Source of the DNA: an uncultured Peptococcaceae bacterium
Lineage (GTDB): Bacteria > Bacillota > Dehalobacteriia > UBA4068
Direction of reading: 5' to 3'
DNA length: 39,567 nucleotides
Assembly: GCA_949289995.1 (NCBI GenBank)
Contig: CASEQE010000050.1
Span: 1-39,567, forward strand
Below the pieces are notes generated by a model. It saw nothing but the letters and a program-made list of their open reading frames with translations, had not been told where the DNA came from and did no database searches. The position numbers were made by a program, and so were the translations under genes. This document shows, in pieces, positions 23,316 through 31,179 of this stretch. The stretch's first letter is position 1. Every line of letters begins with the position of its first letter.

Positions 23316-24434
23316 ATGATGAGAAGTTACAAGAAAGCTAAATCTATAGGAAAACGGTTGTTTGCCTTACTTGTATGCACCGTTTTGTTGCTGGCGATCC
23401 CGGTGTCCGCCGCATTGGCGGCTAACGCCGCCTCTGTAACCACGGTTACGGCGGAGTTACGGCCTTATGTAACCGTTACGATGGACGGAGTAGAGAAAAA
23501 CTTTTACAACGCCCAAGGCGAAGCGGTATATCCAATTTTTTATGCAGGAACCCATTATTTGCCCATTCGTTCTATTGGTGAATTAATGAATAAAAACGTC
23601 AATTGGGATCAATCCACGTTGACCGTTACTTTGTCTGGCGTTCGCCAAGAGGCCGCCGTTACCGGCACGACCGCCGCTACCGCCGCCGCGGGCAAGGGGC
23701 AGTCGGTATCCGTACAATTTCGCCCTGATTTTTCCATCGTGGTGGATGGGGTGAACCGTACCTTTGTCGACGCGCAGGGCAAGACTGTGTATCCGGCTTT
23801 ATATAATGGATCCGTATATTTGCCAGTGCGGGCTATTGGCGAATTGATGGGAAAGAGCGTAACCTGGTATGGGGACAGTTATACCATTGCTTTAAGCGGC
23901 AGTAGTTTCGTAACGGATGCGGACAGCTTTTATCCGCAGGGCGCTACTGGCGAAACTGTTCAGGGAAGCGGAGCCGTCATTGATGTAGAAACTGCTAAAG
24001 CTAAAGCTTTGGCCCATGCCGGCGTCGCAGCGGATCAGGCCGTGTTTTTGAAGCAAAAATTAGAACGGGATGACGGACGGTTCGTATATGAGATTGAATT
24101 TTATACTACCGGCGGTCAGGAATATGATTATGAAATTGACGCGTATAGCGGTGCTGTGCTGGCCTATGATTATGATGCGGAATGGTCCGCGGGACAAAAC
24201 TCCGGCACTGGAAGCGGTTCGTATATCGGTGAGGAGAAAGCCAAAAGCATAGCTTTGCAGAAAGCCGGTCTTAACGCCAGCCAAGTTTCCGTTATCCGTT
24301 GCGTGTTGGAACGGGACGATAATCTTTGGCAATACGAGGTAGAATTTTATGCCGGTTCGACGGAGTATGATTGTGAAATTAACGCTTATACCGGCGCGAT
24401 TTTGTCCTGGAAGGTAGAATCCCTGTATGATTAA
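23316..24434 (+). CDS. Secreted protein with two stalk domains and two PepSY domains
   Basis: A 372-aa exported protein. A signal peptide (about 1-36, VSAALA) is followed by two copper-amine-oxidase N-terminal-like stalk domains (about 47-107 and 131-194; both contain the pattern YLPxRxIGELMxKxVxW), then PepSY units at about 220-288 and 302-372. AAGGAGG precedes tandem ATGs at 23316 and 23319. It lies 58 bases after the lipoprotein gene and was probably built from it: the PepSY segment around LERDDGRFVYEIEFYTTGGQ matches the lipoprotein closely. It is likely cell-wall associated. Confidence 0.92.
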   Translation: MMRSYKKAKSIGKRLFALLVCTVLLLAIPVSAALAANAASVTTVTAELRPYVTVTMDGVEKNFYNAQGEAVYPIFYAGTHYLPIRSIGELMNKNVNWDQSTLTVTLSGVRQEAAVTGTTAATAAAGKGQSVSVQFRPDFSIVVDGVNRTFVDAQGKTVYPALYNGSVYLPVRAIGELMGKSVTWYGDSYTIALSGSSFVTDADSFYPQGATGETVQGSGAVIDVETAKAKALAHAGVAADQAVFLKQKLERDDGRFVYEIEFYTTGGQEYDYEIDAYSGAVLAYDYDAEWSAGQNSGTGSGSYIGEEKAKSIALQKAGLNASQVSVIRCVLERDDNLWQYEVEFYAGSTEYDCEINAYTGAILSWKVESLYD

Positions 24435-24543
24435 GCCTATGGACTATTGGGAGTACAAAAACGGGATAGGTTTTGTACGCTAGCGACAAAATGCACTCTG
24501 GAAGGCTGAGTATGGTTCTTGGCTGCATGGATGGAGGGTAGTG

Positions 24544-24602
24544 AAAAAATAGCGTATGACAGGGCGGCAAGGTTTGCGGCTAACATGTCATACGCTATTT
24601 TG
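24544..24602. terminator. Bidirectional terminator after the PepSY operon
   Basis: A 16-bp perfect stem (24546-24561 with 24586-24601) has A-rich and T-rich outer arms. It can end the PepSY transcript and the convergent ferritin transcript. Confidence 0.85.
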
Positions 24603-24679
24603 CTAAATTTTGCTAAGTATTATGATGAAGTTTGCGCTAGGCAATCCTACTTATTCTTTTGCTAGCAATAGGAATTGTC

Positions 24680-25189
24680 TTATAAGGTTAGGGAAGGAGC
24701 GGTATAGGCTCTGGTTTTTAATTCGCTATTGAGCATGTATAGGCCTTTGGCATCGCTGCCAAACAATTCCATTTTGGTGATCATATCGGCGGCGCTTTTT
24801 TCTTCTTCCCCTTGTTCTTTTACGAACCAGTCCAAAAGCTGCATGGTGCGGAAATCTTGGACGGCGGAAGCGGCGGCATAGATATTATGAATTAGGCTGG
24901 TGACATATTTTTCATGTTTTAAGCCTTCTTGTAGCGGCGCCATGGCGTCATCTCGATGCCATTCCGGTTTCGCTATAGCCGCAAACGTAACCGTTTCGCC
25001 GTTGTTTTGCAGGTACTGATAGAATAACATGGCGTGATCTCTTTCTTCTTGCGCCTGGACTTTATACCAGTTTTCAAAACCGTCTAGGCCGATGCTTCCA
25101 TAATAATTGGCGAAATCTAGATAGAGATAAGCGGAATACAGTTCTTTGTTAATTTGTTCATTGATGAGTTGCGCGACTTTGGTATCCAT
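24680..25189 (-). CDS. Ferritin
   Basis: A 169-aa bacterial non-haem ferritin (FtnA type). The four-helix bundle carries the ferroxidase residues E16, E49, H52, E93 and Q126 (EERDH and KEQGEEE). It oxidises and stores iron in a 24-subunit shell in the cytoplasm. GGAGGATATACC precedes ATG 25189. It lies 79 bases downstream of MsrAB on the same strand, with a hairpin between them, so partial co-transcription is possible. Confidence 0.95.
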   Translation of the reverse strand: MDTKVAQLINEQINKELYSAYLYLDFANYYGSIGLDGFENWYKVQAQEERDHAMLFYQYLQNNGETVTFAAIAKPEWHRDDAMAPLQEGLKHEKYVTSLIHNIYAAASAVQDFRTMQLLDWFVKEQGEEEKSAADMITKMELFGSDAKGLYMLNSELKTRAYTAPSLTL

Positions 25190-25217
25190 GGTATATCCTC
25201 CTAATTATGTATTTTTT

Positions 25218-25243
25218 CTATCGCCATATTGGGATGGCGATAG
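25218..25243. repeat. Hairpin between msrAB and ferritin
   Basis: CTATCGCCAT (25218-25227) pairs perfectly with 25234-25243, loop of 6. No T-run follows on the minus strand, so it is more likely a processing or attenuating structure in the msrAB-ferritin message. Confidence 0.6.
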
Positions 25244-25268
25244 ATATGAGCTGACAGCGGCCGCCGGT

Positions 25269-26282
25269 TTAATCTTGAGGCGGCTCCGGCGTTTCCTCAA
25301 AGATATGCAACCAATCGCCATAGCCCGCGGCCGACATTTGCCGATAGGGAATAAACTTTAGGGCGGCGCTATTGATGCAATAGCGGATGCCGTTAGGGCT
25401 TTCCGGATCTCCGTAAAAGACATGTCCCAGATGGCAATCGCCCTGGCGGCTGCGAACTTCCGTGCGGCGCATACCATGGGAACGGTCTTCATGGTAGGTG
25501 ATATTCTCTTTTTGAATGGGGGCGGAAAAGCTGGGCCAGCCGCAGGCGCTGGGATATTTTTCCTGCGAGGAAAACAGCGGTTCGCCGGAAACCACGTCTA
25601 CGTATATGCCTTTTTCGAACTGGTTCCAGTATTCGCCGGAAAAAGGAGGTTCGGTATCTCCTTGTTGCGTGACCCGATATCGTAGCGGTGTCAACCGTTG
25701 CCTTTGCCTTTCATAGTTGTTATTGCTCATGGTACGCGGAATGGTTGCGATAAATTGATTGACGTTTTGGAATATCTCGGGGGCAATATGGCAATAACCG
25801 TGAGGATTTTTATCTAAATAATTTTGATGATAGGCTTCGGCGGGAAAAAAATTTTTTAGCGGTTGGATTTCCACCGCGAAGCGGGGGTATTGATTCCGTT
25901 CTTGTTCAGCGAAGGCTTCCACCGTTTTACCGCTGGGCTTGTCCGTATAATAGACGCCGGTTTGGTATTGATCCCCCACGTCGTTGCCTTGGCGTTTTTC
26001 TATTGTGGGATCGATTACATGGAAGAATACGGCTAACAGTTGTTCCAGCGTTACCTGATTTGGATCGTATACCACTCGTACCGTTTCTCGAAAGCCGGTA
26101 TGCCCTTGGCAGACGCTATAATAATTGGGAACGATACCGTCTTTGCCGTTGGCGTAGCCGCTTTCTGCATCCAGGACGCCGTGAATGCTTTGGAACAGCT
26201 TTTCGATGGCCCAGAAGCAACCTCCGGCAAAAAAGATTTCTTTTGTATGTGGGCAGGCGGCGGGATTGGCTGTGGTAGTCAT
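25269..26282 (-). CDS. msrAB: Bifunctional peptide methionine sulfoxide reductase MsrA/MsrB
   Basis: A 337-aa fusion. The MsrA part (about 12-165) has the GCFWA active site with C22 and reduces Met-S-sulfoxide. The MsrB part (about 195-320) has [11 protein letters not shown] and catalytic C302 in [13 protein letters not shown], reducing Met-R-sulfoxide. The paired CxxC zinc motifs of some MsrB are absent, as in the Neisseria/Streptococcus type. No signal peptide, so the enzyme is cytoplasmic. AAAGGAG precedes ATG 26282. Next to ferritin, it suggests an oxidative-stress unit. Confidence 0.95.
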   Translation of the reverse strand: MTTTANPAACPHTKEIFFAGGCFWAIEKLFQSIHGVLDAESGYANGKDGIVPNYYSVCQGHTGFRETVRVVYDPNQVTLEQLLAVFFHVIDPTIEKRQGNDVGDQYQTGVYYTDKPSGKTVEAFAEQERNQYPRFAVEIQPLKNFFPAEAYHQNYLDKNPHGYCHIAPEIFQNVNQFIATIPRTMSNNNYERQRQRLTPLRYRVTQQGDTEPPFSGEYWNQFEKGIYVDVVSGEPLFSSQEKYPSACGWPSFSAPIQKENITYHEDRSHGMRRTEVRSRQGDCHLGHVFYGDPESPNGIRYCINSAALKFIPYRQMSAAGYGDWLHIFEETPEPPQD

Positions 26283-26461
26283 AGATAGGCTCCTTTATCG
26301 GTACATGTAAAGCATGGGGCAAATCGTCGCTCCGGTACGGCGCTAGTTTGTATTTCTGCGCCGTAGGCGCTTTTCCTGTCGTTTGTGTCGCAAAAGATTT
26401 TTTTTAAGAAGTGACCACTACGGAAGACGGGCGGATGGTGGATATAGATTAGGCAGATGCC

Positions 26462-27124
26462 TTATTGCACGTTGCTTTGAAATGCGATCGCTTTGCCGAT
26501 AATGCGAATATTGGGATTTTCGTCGGCGCGATAAATAATCGGCCGAATGTTAGGGTTTTCCGATTGCAGTTGAATCAAATCCCCTTGTTTATATACCCGT
26601 TTGAGCGTGGGTTTATTCTCGATCAATACGGCGGCGATATCCCCGTCCTCTACATCGTTTTGGCGGCGAATAAAAACGATATCCCCGTTTTGAATGCGGG
26701 CGTTAATCATACTATCCCCTTTGGCGCGCAGGCAAAAATCGGCGCGAATGGCTGAACCCATTTCTACATATCCTTCGAACAAAGGTTCGCATAACCGTGA
26801 GCCTTCGGCGGCAGGTTCGCCTAATAAGGGTAGGGCGTAGCGATGAATAGGATAAATGTCGTCTTCCTCGGAAAAAGCAAGGGAATTGGCGGTTTTGCCG
26901 TTTCCTTCTTCGTGATAAGGCGAATCTGTCCAACCCATAAGCTGTGCAGGCGTGGTATGATAAATTTCCGCTAATTTGACGATTTTGTCAGCGGGAATAT
27001 TGGTGATGGCGCCGCTTTCATAACGTTGTAATGTGGAGCGCTTAATACCCAGCTTTTGAGAGGCCTCCTCCAAGGTAAGGTCGAATTCTTTACGTTTGTT
27101 TTTTAGGTTTTCTTGAATACCCAT
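26462..27124 (-). CDS. Phage repressor, XRE helix-turn-helix with S24 peptidase domain
   Basis: A 220-aa CI/LexA-like repressor. Residues 5-62 are the DNA-binding domain (LTLEEASQKLGIKRSTLQRYE). Residues about 100-215 form the S24 latent protease with Ser138 (KGDSM) and Lys175 (PTLKRV). At the usual Ala-Gly cleavage site it has GEPAAEGS, i.e. Ala-Glu. It should hold the prophage silent by binding the GTTGC-N7-GCAAC sites in the divergent promoter region and beyond. The gene has a strong promoter that its own operator overlaps. Confidence 0.94.
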   Translation of the reverse strand: MGIQENLKNKRKEFDLTLEEASQKLGIKRSTLQRYESGAITNIPADKIVKLAEIYHTTPAQLMGWTDSPYHEEGNGKTANSLAFSEEDDIYPIHRYALPLLGEPAAEGSRLCEPLFEGYVEMGSAIRADFCLRAKGDSMINARIQNGDIVFIRRQNDVEDGDIAAVLIENKPTLKRVYKQGDLIQLQSENPNIRPIIYRADENPNIRIIGKAIAFQSNVQ

Positions 27125-27233
27125 ACTGTTTCACCGCCTTAATCTTTTGTTTATATATCCTGCATTGTGCCATATTCGGGCGGCGCCGTATATGTTTGGC
27201 TACGCCGCCCATGGGTTTGAAATGTCTGACTTT

Positions 27234-27262
27234 ATTATATGATAAAGTTGCGGAATATGCAA
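27234..27262 (-). promoter_or_regulatory. Promoter of the phage repressor gene
   Basis: On the minus strand TTGCAT (27262-27257) and TATAAT (27239-27234), spacer 17. Operator O1 covers the -35 box. Confidence 0.85.
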
Positions 27263-27263
27263 C
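27247..27263. promoter_or_regulatory. Phage operator O1 (GTTGC-N7-GCAAC)
   Basis: A perfect 17-bp dyad with arms 27247-27251 and 27259-27263. It lies on the -35 and spacer of the repressor promoter, so it would give autorepression. Confidence 0.7.
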
Positions 27264-27299
27264 CATTAAATTTTTTTCTAATAATTTAGTGGTTTTATA

Positions 27300-27328
27300 T
27301 TGACAAACGCTAATTTTGTCGGTATATT
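27300..27328 (+). promoter_or_regulatory. Promoter of the Cro-like gene
   Basis: TTGACA (27300-27305) and TATATT (27323-27328), spacer 17. A GACAAA/TTTGTC dyad lies within it (27302-27307, 27315-27320). Confidence 0.88.
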
Positions 27329-27329
27329 A

Positions 27330-27346
27330 GTTGCATAACAAGAAAC
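27330..27346. promoter_or_regulatory. Phage operator O2 (GTTGC-N7-GAAAC)
   Basis: It matches the O1 dyad with one mismatch in the right arm and begins 2 bases after the -10 box of the Cro-gene promoter, over the start site. Confidence 0.55.
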
Positions 27347-27366
27347 AAACAATGGAGGAAAAAGCA

Positions 27367-27561
27367 ATGAATATCAATGGATTAAAAGGCATTATCAAAA
27401 GCAACGGTCTAACCCAAGCGGATGTGGCGGAAAGTTTAGGTATTTCTTTGCGCACATTCAACAGTAAGATTAACAAAGGTATTTTTGGCTCTGACGAAAT
27501 GGAAAAAATGATCGCTTTGCTACATATCGAGGATCCGGCAAAAATTTTTTTTGGCAAGTGA
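27367..27561 (+). CDS. Cro-like small XRE protein
   Basis: A 64-aa helix-turn-helix protein: LTQADVAESLGISLRTFNSKINKG is the HTH (about residues 14-38). It fits small phage regulators of the Cro/DUF739 kind that oppose the repressor. I start at ATG 27367 because GGAGG precedes it; an earlier start at 27331 has no site. It is divergent from the repressor gene, and two more operator copies lie just after its stop. Confidence 0.88.
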   Translation: MNINGLKGIIKSNGLTQADVAESLGISLRTFNSKINKGIFGSDEMEKMIALLHIEDPAKIFFGK

Positions 27562-27578
27562 GTTGCGTTGTAAGCGAC
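27562..27578. promoter_or_regulatory. Phage operator O3 (GTTGC-N7-GCGAC)
   Basis: It matches the O1 dyad with one mismatch. It covers the -35 box of a possible promoter, TTGCGT (27563-27568) to TATTTT (27586-27591). Confidence 0.5.
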
Positions 27579-27591
27579 AAAAGAATATTTT
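27563..27591 (+). promoter_or_regulatory. Possible promoter of the late-regulator operon
   Basis: TTGCGT and TATTTT are separated by 17 bases. It is weak by consensus, but two operators overlap its -35 box and start site. It would drive the zinc-ribbon and ArpU-like genes. Confidence 0.4.
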
Positions 27592-27608
27592 ATTGCGCGA
27601 TAAGCAAC
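27592..27608. promoter_or_regulatory. Phage operator O4 (ATTGC-N7-GCAAC)
   Basis: It matches the O1 dyad except for the first base. It lies exactly 30 bases from O3, about three helical turns. Confidence 0.5.
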
Positions 27609-27626
27609 AAATGTATGGGAGGGGTT

Positions 27627-27926
27627 ATGTATAAGTGCGAGGATTGCGGTAGGGTTTTTGGGCGTTTAAAGCGATATTGGGAGAATCAAGGGGTGGTTGG
27701 TGATAGCCCTTTATTAGAGAGGTATTGGGCTTGTCCTTTTTGCGGCGGGTCTTGGTATCGATTGGCGGATTGCGCGGTGTGTGGACAGCAATGGGCGGCG
27801 GATCAATTGTCGGAGGGCATTTGTCCTGATTGTGGTGGTATGATTTTGCGTCAATTGGCGGAACTAGCGGATAAGGAGTTTAGCCAAGCGGAACGGCGAT
27901 ACATACGGGAGATGATAGAAATATGA
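27627..27926 (+). CDS. Phage double zinc-ribbon protein
   Basis: A 99-aa protein with four CxxC pairs: CEDC, CPFC, CAVC and CPDC, enough for two zinc ribbons. A helical C-terminus (ELADKEFSQAERRYIREMIE) follows. No family is recognised beyond zinc ribbon. ATG 27627 has GGGAGGGG upstream and is preferred over a start at 27558 that overlaps the Cro-like gene. It overlaps the next gene by 4 bases, so it is translated with the ArpU-like regulator and may act with it in transcription. Confidence 0.82.
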   Translation: MYKCEDCGRVFGRLKRYWENQGVVGDSPLLERYWACPFCGGSWYRLADCAVCGQQWAADQLSEGICPDCGGMILRQLAELADKEFSQAERRYIREMIEI

Positions 27927-28333
27927 AATATTTGAAATGGCGCGGACATGCGAAAGATATTTTATTCAATTATCGTGCCAATCGTCAGTTGTTAGGACAA
28001 ATGCGGGGAGACGTACTTCTGGGGCAAAACTATGTTTTGGGTGATGGCTGCCGCCGCAGCGGCATTAGCAATCCTACGTATTGTAAGGTTGCCCGCTTGA
28101 GCCAAGGAAGATTGGAACAAATGGGTAAAGAAGTGGCGGCAGTGGAAAGAATGTTAGCTGCATATCAGCAGGAAAAAGATGCGGATAAATTGGCTATGAT
28201 TAAGATGGTGTATTTAAATGGCAGTCATACGCTATATGGTGCAGCGGCGGTTTTGGGATTTTCCGAGCGAACTTTGTTACGTTGGAATCAGGAGGTGTTG
28301 CAGCGGTTGGCGCTGGAGTTGGACTGGATATAG
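27923..28333 (+). CDS. Phage late transcriptional regulator, ArpU/RinA-like
   Basis: A 136-aa protein. The C-terminal region (about 95-135) has a helix-turn-helix of the sigma-like ArpU/RinA type (LYGAAAVLGFSERTLLRWNQEVL), preceded by a helical linker (GRLEQMGKEVAAVERMLAA). These regulators switch on phage late genes and usually lie just upstream of the terminases, as here. ATG 27923 overlaps the zinc-ribbon stop. The family match is by pattern and position, not by strict identity. Confidence 0.78.
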   Translation: MKYLKWRGHAKDILFNYRANRQLLGQMRGDVLLGQNYVLGDGCRRSGISNPTYCKVARLSQGRLEQMGKEVAAVERMLAAYQQEKDADKLAMIKMVYLNGSHTLYGAAAVLGFSERTLLRWNQEVLQRLALELDWI

Positions 28334-28370
28334 CGGCGTACTGCCGGGCGAGCTGCAGAGGAGGACGGGG

Positions 28371-28413
28371 CTTTTCGGAATAAAGGAAAGGTTTTCCTTT
28401 TTATTCCGGAAAG
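28371..28413. repeat. Hairpin between the late regulator and the terminases
   Basis: CGGAATAAAGGAAA pairs with TTTCCTTT-TTATTCCG, with small bulges (28371-28389 with 28393-28413). No T-run follows, so it could be a late-operon control element or a processing signal. Confidence 0.5.
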
Positions 28414-28552
28414 CCAAGTTCGTTTTAGCTACGGCATGACGAAAAAAATAAAAATATTAAAAAAATATTTGTTGTCAGTTTTTTACCAGTCAACAGTGAT
28501 AATATGCTATCAGGAAAAAAAGAACGGCCACGGTGAGGGGGTGGCAAAACGG

Positions 28553-28978
28553 ATGGAAGAAACGGCGGAATACCGTCCATGGTTAAATGGCAGCGTGGCG
28601 GAATTACCGCCGCGGAAGCAATTGGCGGAAATCGAGCGACGATTGGCCGCGGAATATTTGCGGCGTCGGGAAACGGCTACGGTTATGTTGAAAGTGGATT
28701 TACGAGTAGCTTTACAAATTGATGAAGCGACATACCGGCAATGGTTGCGTAAGCCGGCGGGAAAAGAAACGTCTTTTCAAGAAAAACGCCGGCGCTTATT
28801 GCTAAAGTGGCAGGATTTGGCCGAACAATTGACCATAGAATTTGCCTGTCGGGATAAAAAGGGATCTATTGGGGCTTTTGCGGCGAAGGCGGTATTTGGT
28901 TATGGGGAAAAAGATGAGGTGGAAGAAGCGGAGGCTTTATCTATCGAAGAATTTCTACAGGAGCCAAACCAACAGTGA
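28553..28978 (+). CDS. Probable terminase small subunit
   Basis: About 141 aa, mostly helical and charged, with a middle segment VDLRVALQIDEATYRQWLRK resembling a helix-turn-helix and an acidic C-terminus (DEVEEAEALSIEEFLQEP). It directly precedes and overlaps the large terminase gene, which supports the small-subunit role; small terminases bind pac or cos DNA. I prefer ATG 28553 with GAGGGGG upstream. An in-frame ATG at 28436 would add 39 residues from AT-rich, less coding-like sequence. Confidence 0.65.
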   Translation: MEETAEYRPWLNGSVAELPPRKQLAEIERRLAAEYLRRRETATVMLKVDLRVALQIDEATYRQWLRKPAGKETSFQEKRRRLLLKWQDLAEQLTIEFACRDKKGSIGAFAAKAVFGYGEKDEVEEAEALSIEEFLQEPNQQ

Positions 28979-30624
28979 TGATCAATCAAGAAAATAAAGA
29001 GGAAATCAAGCGGATTATTAATGACCCGCTTTTATTTTGCGCTAAAACTTTGAAAATACAGAATAAATATGGACAATTGGTGCAGTTTGTATTCAATGAA
29101 GCGCAAAAAAGGTTATATGCGGAAATACAAAGACAGCGACAAGCGGGAAAGCCGGTAAGAATTATTATTTTGAAAGCGCGGCAAATGGGATTTTCTACCG
29201 CTGTGGCTGGTTTATTTTATCATGCGACGGTAACCAGGCCCAATGTAAATTCTATGGTGGTGGCGCATAAAGCCGATGCGTCCGCCAATATATTCAACAA
29301 GACCAAGTTGTTTTATGAGGAATCTCCAGCCTTTTTACGGCCTTTGCGTAAGGCTGCCAATTCTAGGGAGTTGATTTTTGAGAATCCGCGGCAAAAAGAA
29401 CGAAGTCAAAGGCCAGGTTTGCGTTCCAAGATTGCCATTGAAACGGCTTTAAACAAGGAGGCGGGGCGTTCGGCAACCATACATAATTTACATATATCCG
29501 AGTTGGCATTTTGGCCGTATGCGGCGGAAACTATGACTTCTTTATTGCAGGCCGTGCCATATCATCCGCAGACGATGGTCATTATCGAAAGCACGGCTAA
29601 CGGTATTGGCGGTGCTTTTTTTGAACAATGGCAGCGAGCGACCCAAGGGGAAGGCGGATTTACGCCTTTGTTTTTTCCTTGGTATGAAAATCCCGAATAC
29701 CGTATGGAGCCACCGGCGGGATTTACGCTTTTGGCGGACGAACAAGAATTGCAGCGTTTATATGGTCTGACGCCGGAACAATTGACATGGCGACGTTGGT
29801 GTATCGATGCCAATTGCGGTGGGGACATACAGATTTTTCATCAAGAATATCCGGCTTTTCCCGGGGAGGCTTTTATTGCCAGTGGGCGGCCGGTGTTTGA
29901 CGTTTCGGCATTGGCGCGGGCATTGCAGGTAGCGGAGGCGCCGTTGCGACGGGGAGATATGGAAGAAGAGGAGGGGCGGGTAACGTTTGTGGATCGTCCG
30001 CAGGGGAATTTGCGCGTGTGGCGTTTGCCGGAGGAAGGCAAGGAATATGTAATCGGCGTAGACACGGCGGCGGGAAAGGAGGGGGGAGATTATGCGGCTA
30101 TGGAGGTGGTGACCCGGGACGGCGGTGAGCAGGTGGCGGAATGGCATGGGCATATCGACCCGGATTTGTTGGGGGTACAGGCTGCTTATTTGGGACGGTA
30201 CTATAATTTGGCTCGAGTGGCGCCGGAGGTGAATAATCATGGGGTGGCGACAGTAAACGCCTTAAAACGCCTGCATTATCCCCGTATTTACCGGCGGCGT
30301 ACGGTAAATCGTTATAGCGATCATACCATGCAGGAATATGGTTTTTTGACTACCGCACGCACAAAGCCGTTATTGATTAGCGCCTTAGCCGGTCATATTC
30401 GTCAGGAAGCGGAAAAGATACATAGTAAAGAAGCAATTCATGAGTGTTTGACTTATATGTATGACGAGAAAGGTTCCGCCAATGCACGCGAGGGCCGGCA
30501 TGACGATCGCGTAATGGCTTTAGCCTTGGCTTTATACGTTTTAACGGAACAACCGTATTATCAGCGGGAAGATTTTGCGGAAGAAACATGGTATGGCGCT
30601 GTGGATGCAATAACTGGATATTGA
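28975..30624 (+). CDS. Terminase large subunit
   Basis: A 549-aa packaging ATPase-nuclease. The N-domain has a Walker A-like KARQMGFST (67-75), a Walker B-like region at HISELAFW and coupling motif IIESTANG. The C-domain has the RNaseH-like nuclease residues in VIGVDTAAGKEGGDYAA, PEVNNHG and GRHDDRVMALA. It cuts concatemers and pumps DNA into the procapsid through the portal. The frame opens with GTG 28975 or ATG 28978, overlapping the small-subunit stop. It is complete. Confidence 0.96.
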   Translation: MMINQENKEEIKRIINDPLLFCAKTLKIQNKYGQLVQFVFNEAQKRLYAEIQRQRQAGKPVRIIILKARQMGFSTAVAGLFYHATVTRPNVNSMVVAHKADASANIFNKTKLFYEESPAFLRPLRKAANSRELIFENPRQKERSQRPGLRSKIAIETALNKEAGRSATIHNLHISELAFWPYAAETMTSLLQAVPYHPQTMVIIESTANGIGGAFFEQWQRATQGEGGFTPLFFPWYENPEYRMEPPAGFTLLADEQELQRLYGLTPEQLTWRRWCIDANCGGDIQIFHQEYPAFPGEAFIASGRPVFDVSALARALQVAEAPLRRGDMEEEEGRVTFVDRPQGNLRVWRLPEEGKEYVIGVDTAAGKEGGDYAAMEVVTRDGGEQVAEWHGHIDPDLLGVQAAYLGRYYNLARVAPEVNNHGVATVNALKRLHYPRIYRRRTVNRYSDHTMQEYGFLTTARTKPLLISALAGHIRQEAEKIHSKEAIHECLTYMYDEKGSANAREGRHDDRVMALALALYVLTEQPYYQREDFAEETWYGAVDAITGY

Positions 30625-30654
30625 ATTACGGTCTATGGGAAAAGAGGGGCTTGT

Positions 30655-31170
30655 ATGGATTTTGAACAATTGAAAAACCAATTTGCCGTTTTAAGCGGCA
30701 TTAGCGATTGCGAAAATGGCGATTTATATGTGTGGTTTAACGAAGCGCAGGCGGATTTGGCTATGTCGGGAGGGATGGTTGCTAAAGAAATCTACGATGT
30801 GGAAGAAGGCGGGCAGGAGCTTAGCTTACCCGATCGGTTTTTGCAGGTAGTGGATTGCAATGGCTCTTATGCGTTGACGCCGGACGGTAAAATTATTTTT
30901 GATACTCCGGGGCAAATGGAATTCTATTATGAGCGATTGCCTTTGGATTTTTCCGACGATTATCAGGGCGAATGTGAATTGGCGGAAATATGGCATAGCT
31001 TATTGCCCATGTTTGCCACTGCCCGTTTTTGGGATCGGGAATCGGAGGGAGACGGGGAAGAAAGCGGACATGGTAGCAAATGGATGAAGATGTACACGGA
31101 TGCAAAGGCAAGGCGGTTGAAAACCTGTGGTGGCTGGCAAAGACAATTGGAACGGTGGACTGTGGAGTAG
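30655..31170 (+). CDS. Phage protein between terminase and portal, possible head-tail adaptor
   Basis: A 171-aa protein of no firm family. The N-terminus MDFEQLKNQFAVLSGI and the part with WFNEAQADLAMSGGM, then LSLPDRFLQVVDCNG, resemble adaptor/connector-like proteins of podoviruses that prepare the portal for the tail. The C-terminus is basic with YTDAKARRLKTCGGW. GAGGGG precedes the ATG, and the portal gene starts 10 bases after the stop. The adaptor role is inferred from position and shape. Confidence 0.65.
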   Translation: MDFEQLKNQFAVLSGISDCENGDLYVWFNEAQADLAMSGGMVAKEIYDVEEGGQELSLPDRFLQVVDCNGSYALTPDGKIIFDTPGQMEFYYERLPLDFSDDYQGECELAEIWHSLLPMFATARFWDRESEGDGEESGHGSKWMKMYTDAKARRLKTCGGWQRQLERWTVE

Positions 31171-31179
31171 GGGGAACAT

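Noticed and set aside
28436..28552. Longer start for the small terminase
   Set aside because: The extra 39 codons are AT-rich and lack a ribosome binding site; ATG 28553 has GAGGGGG, although this stays uncertain.
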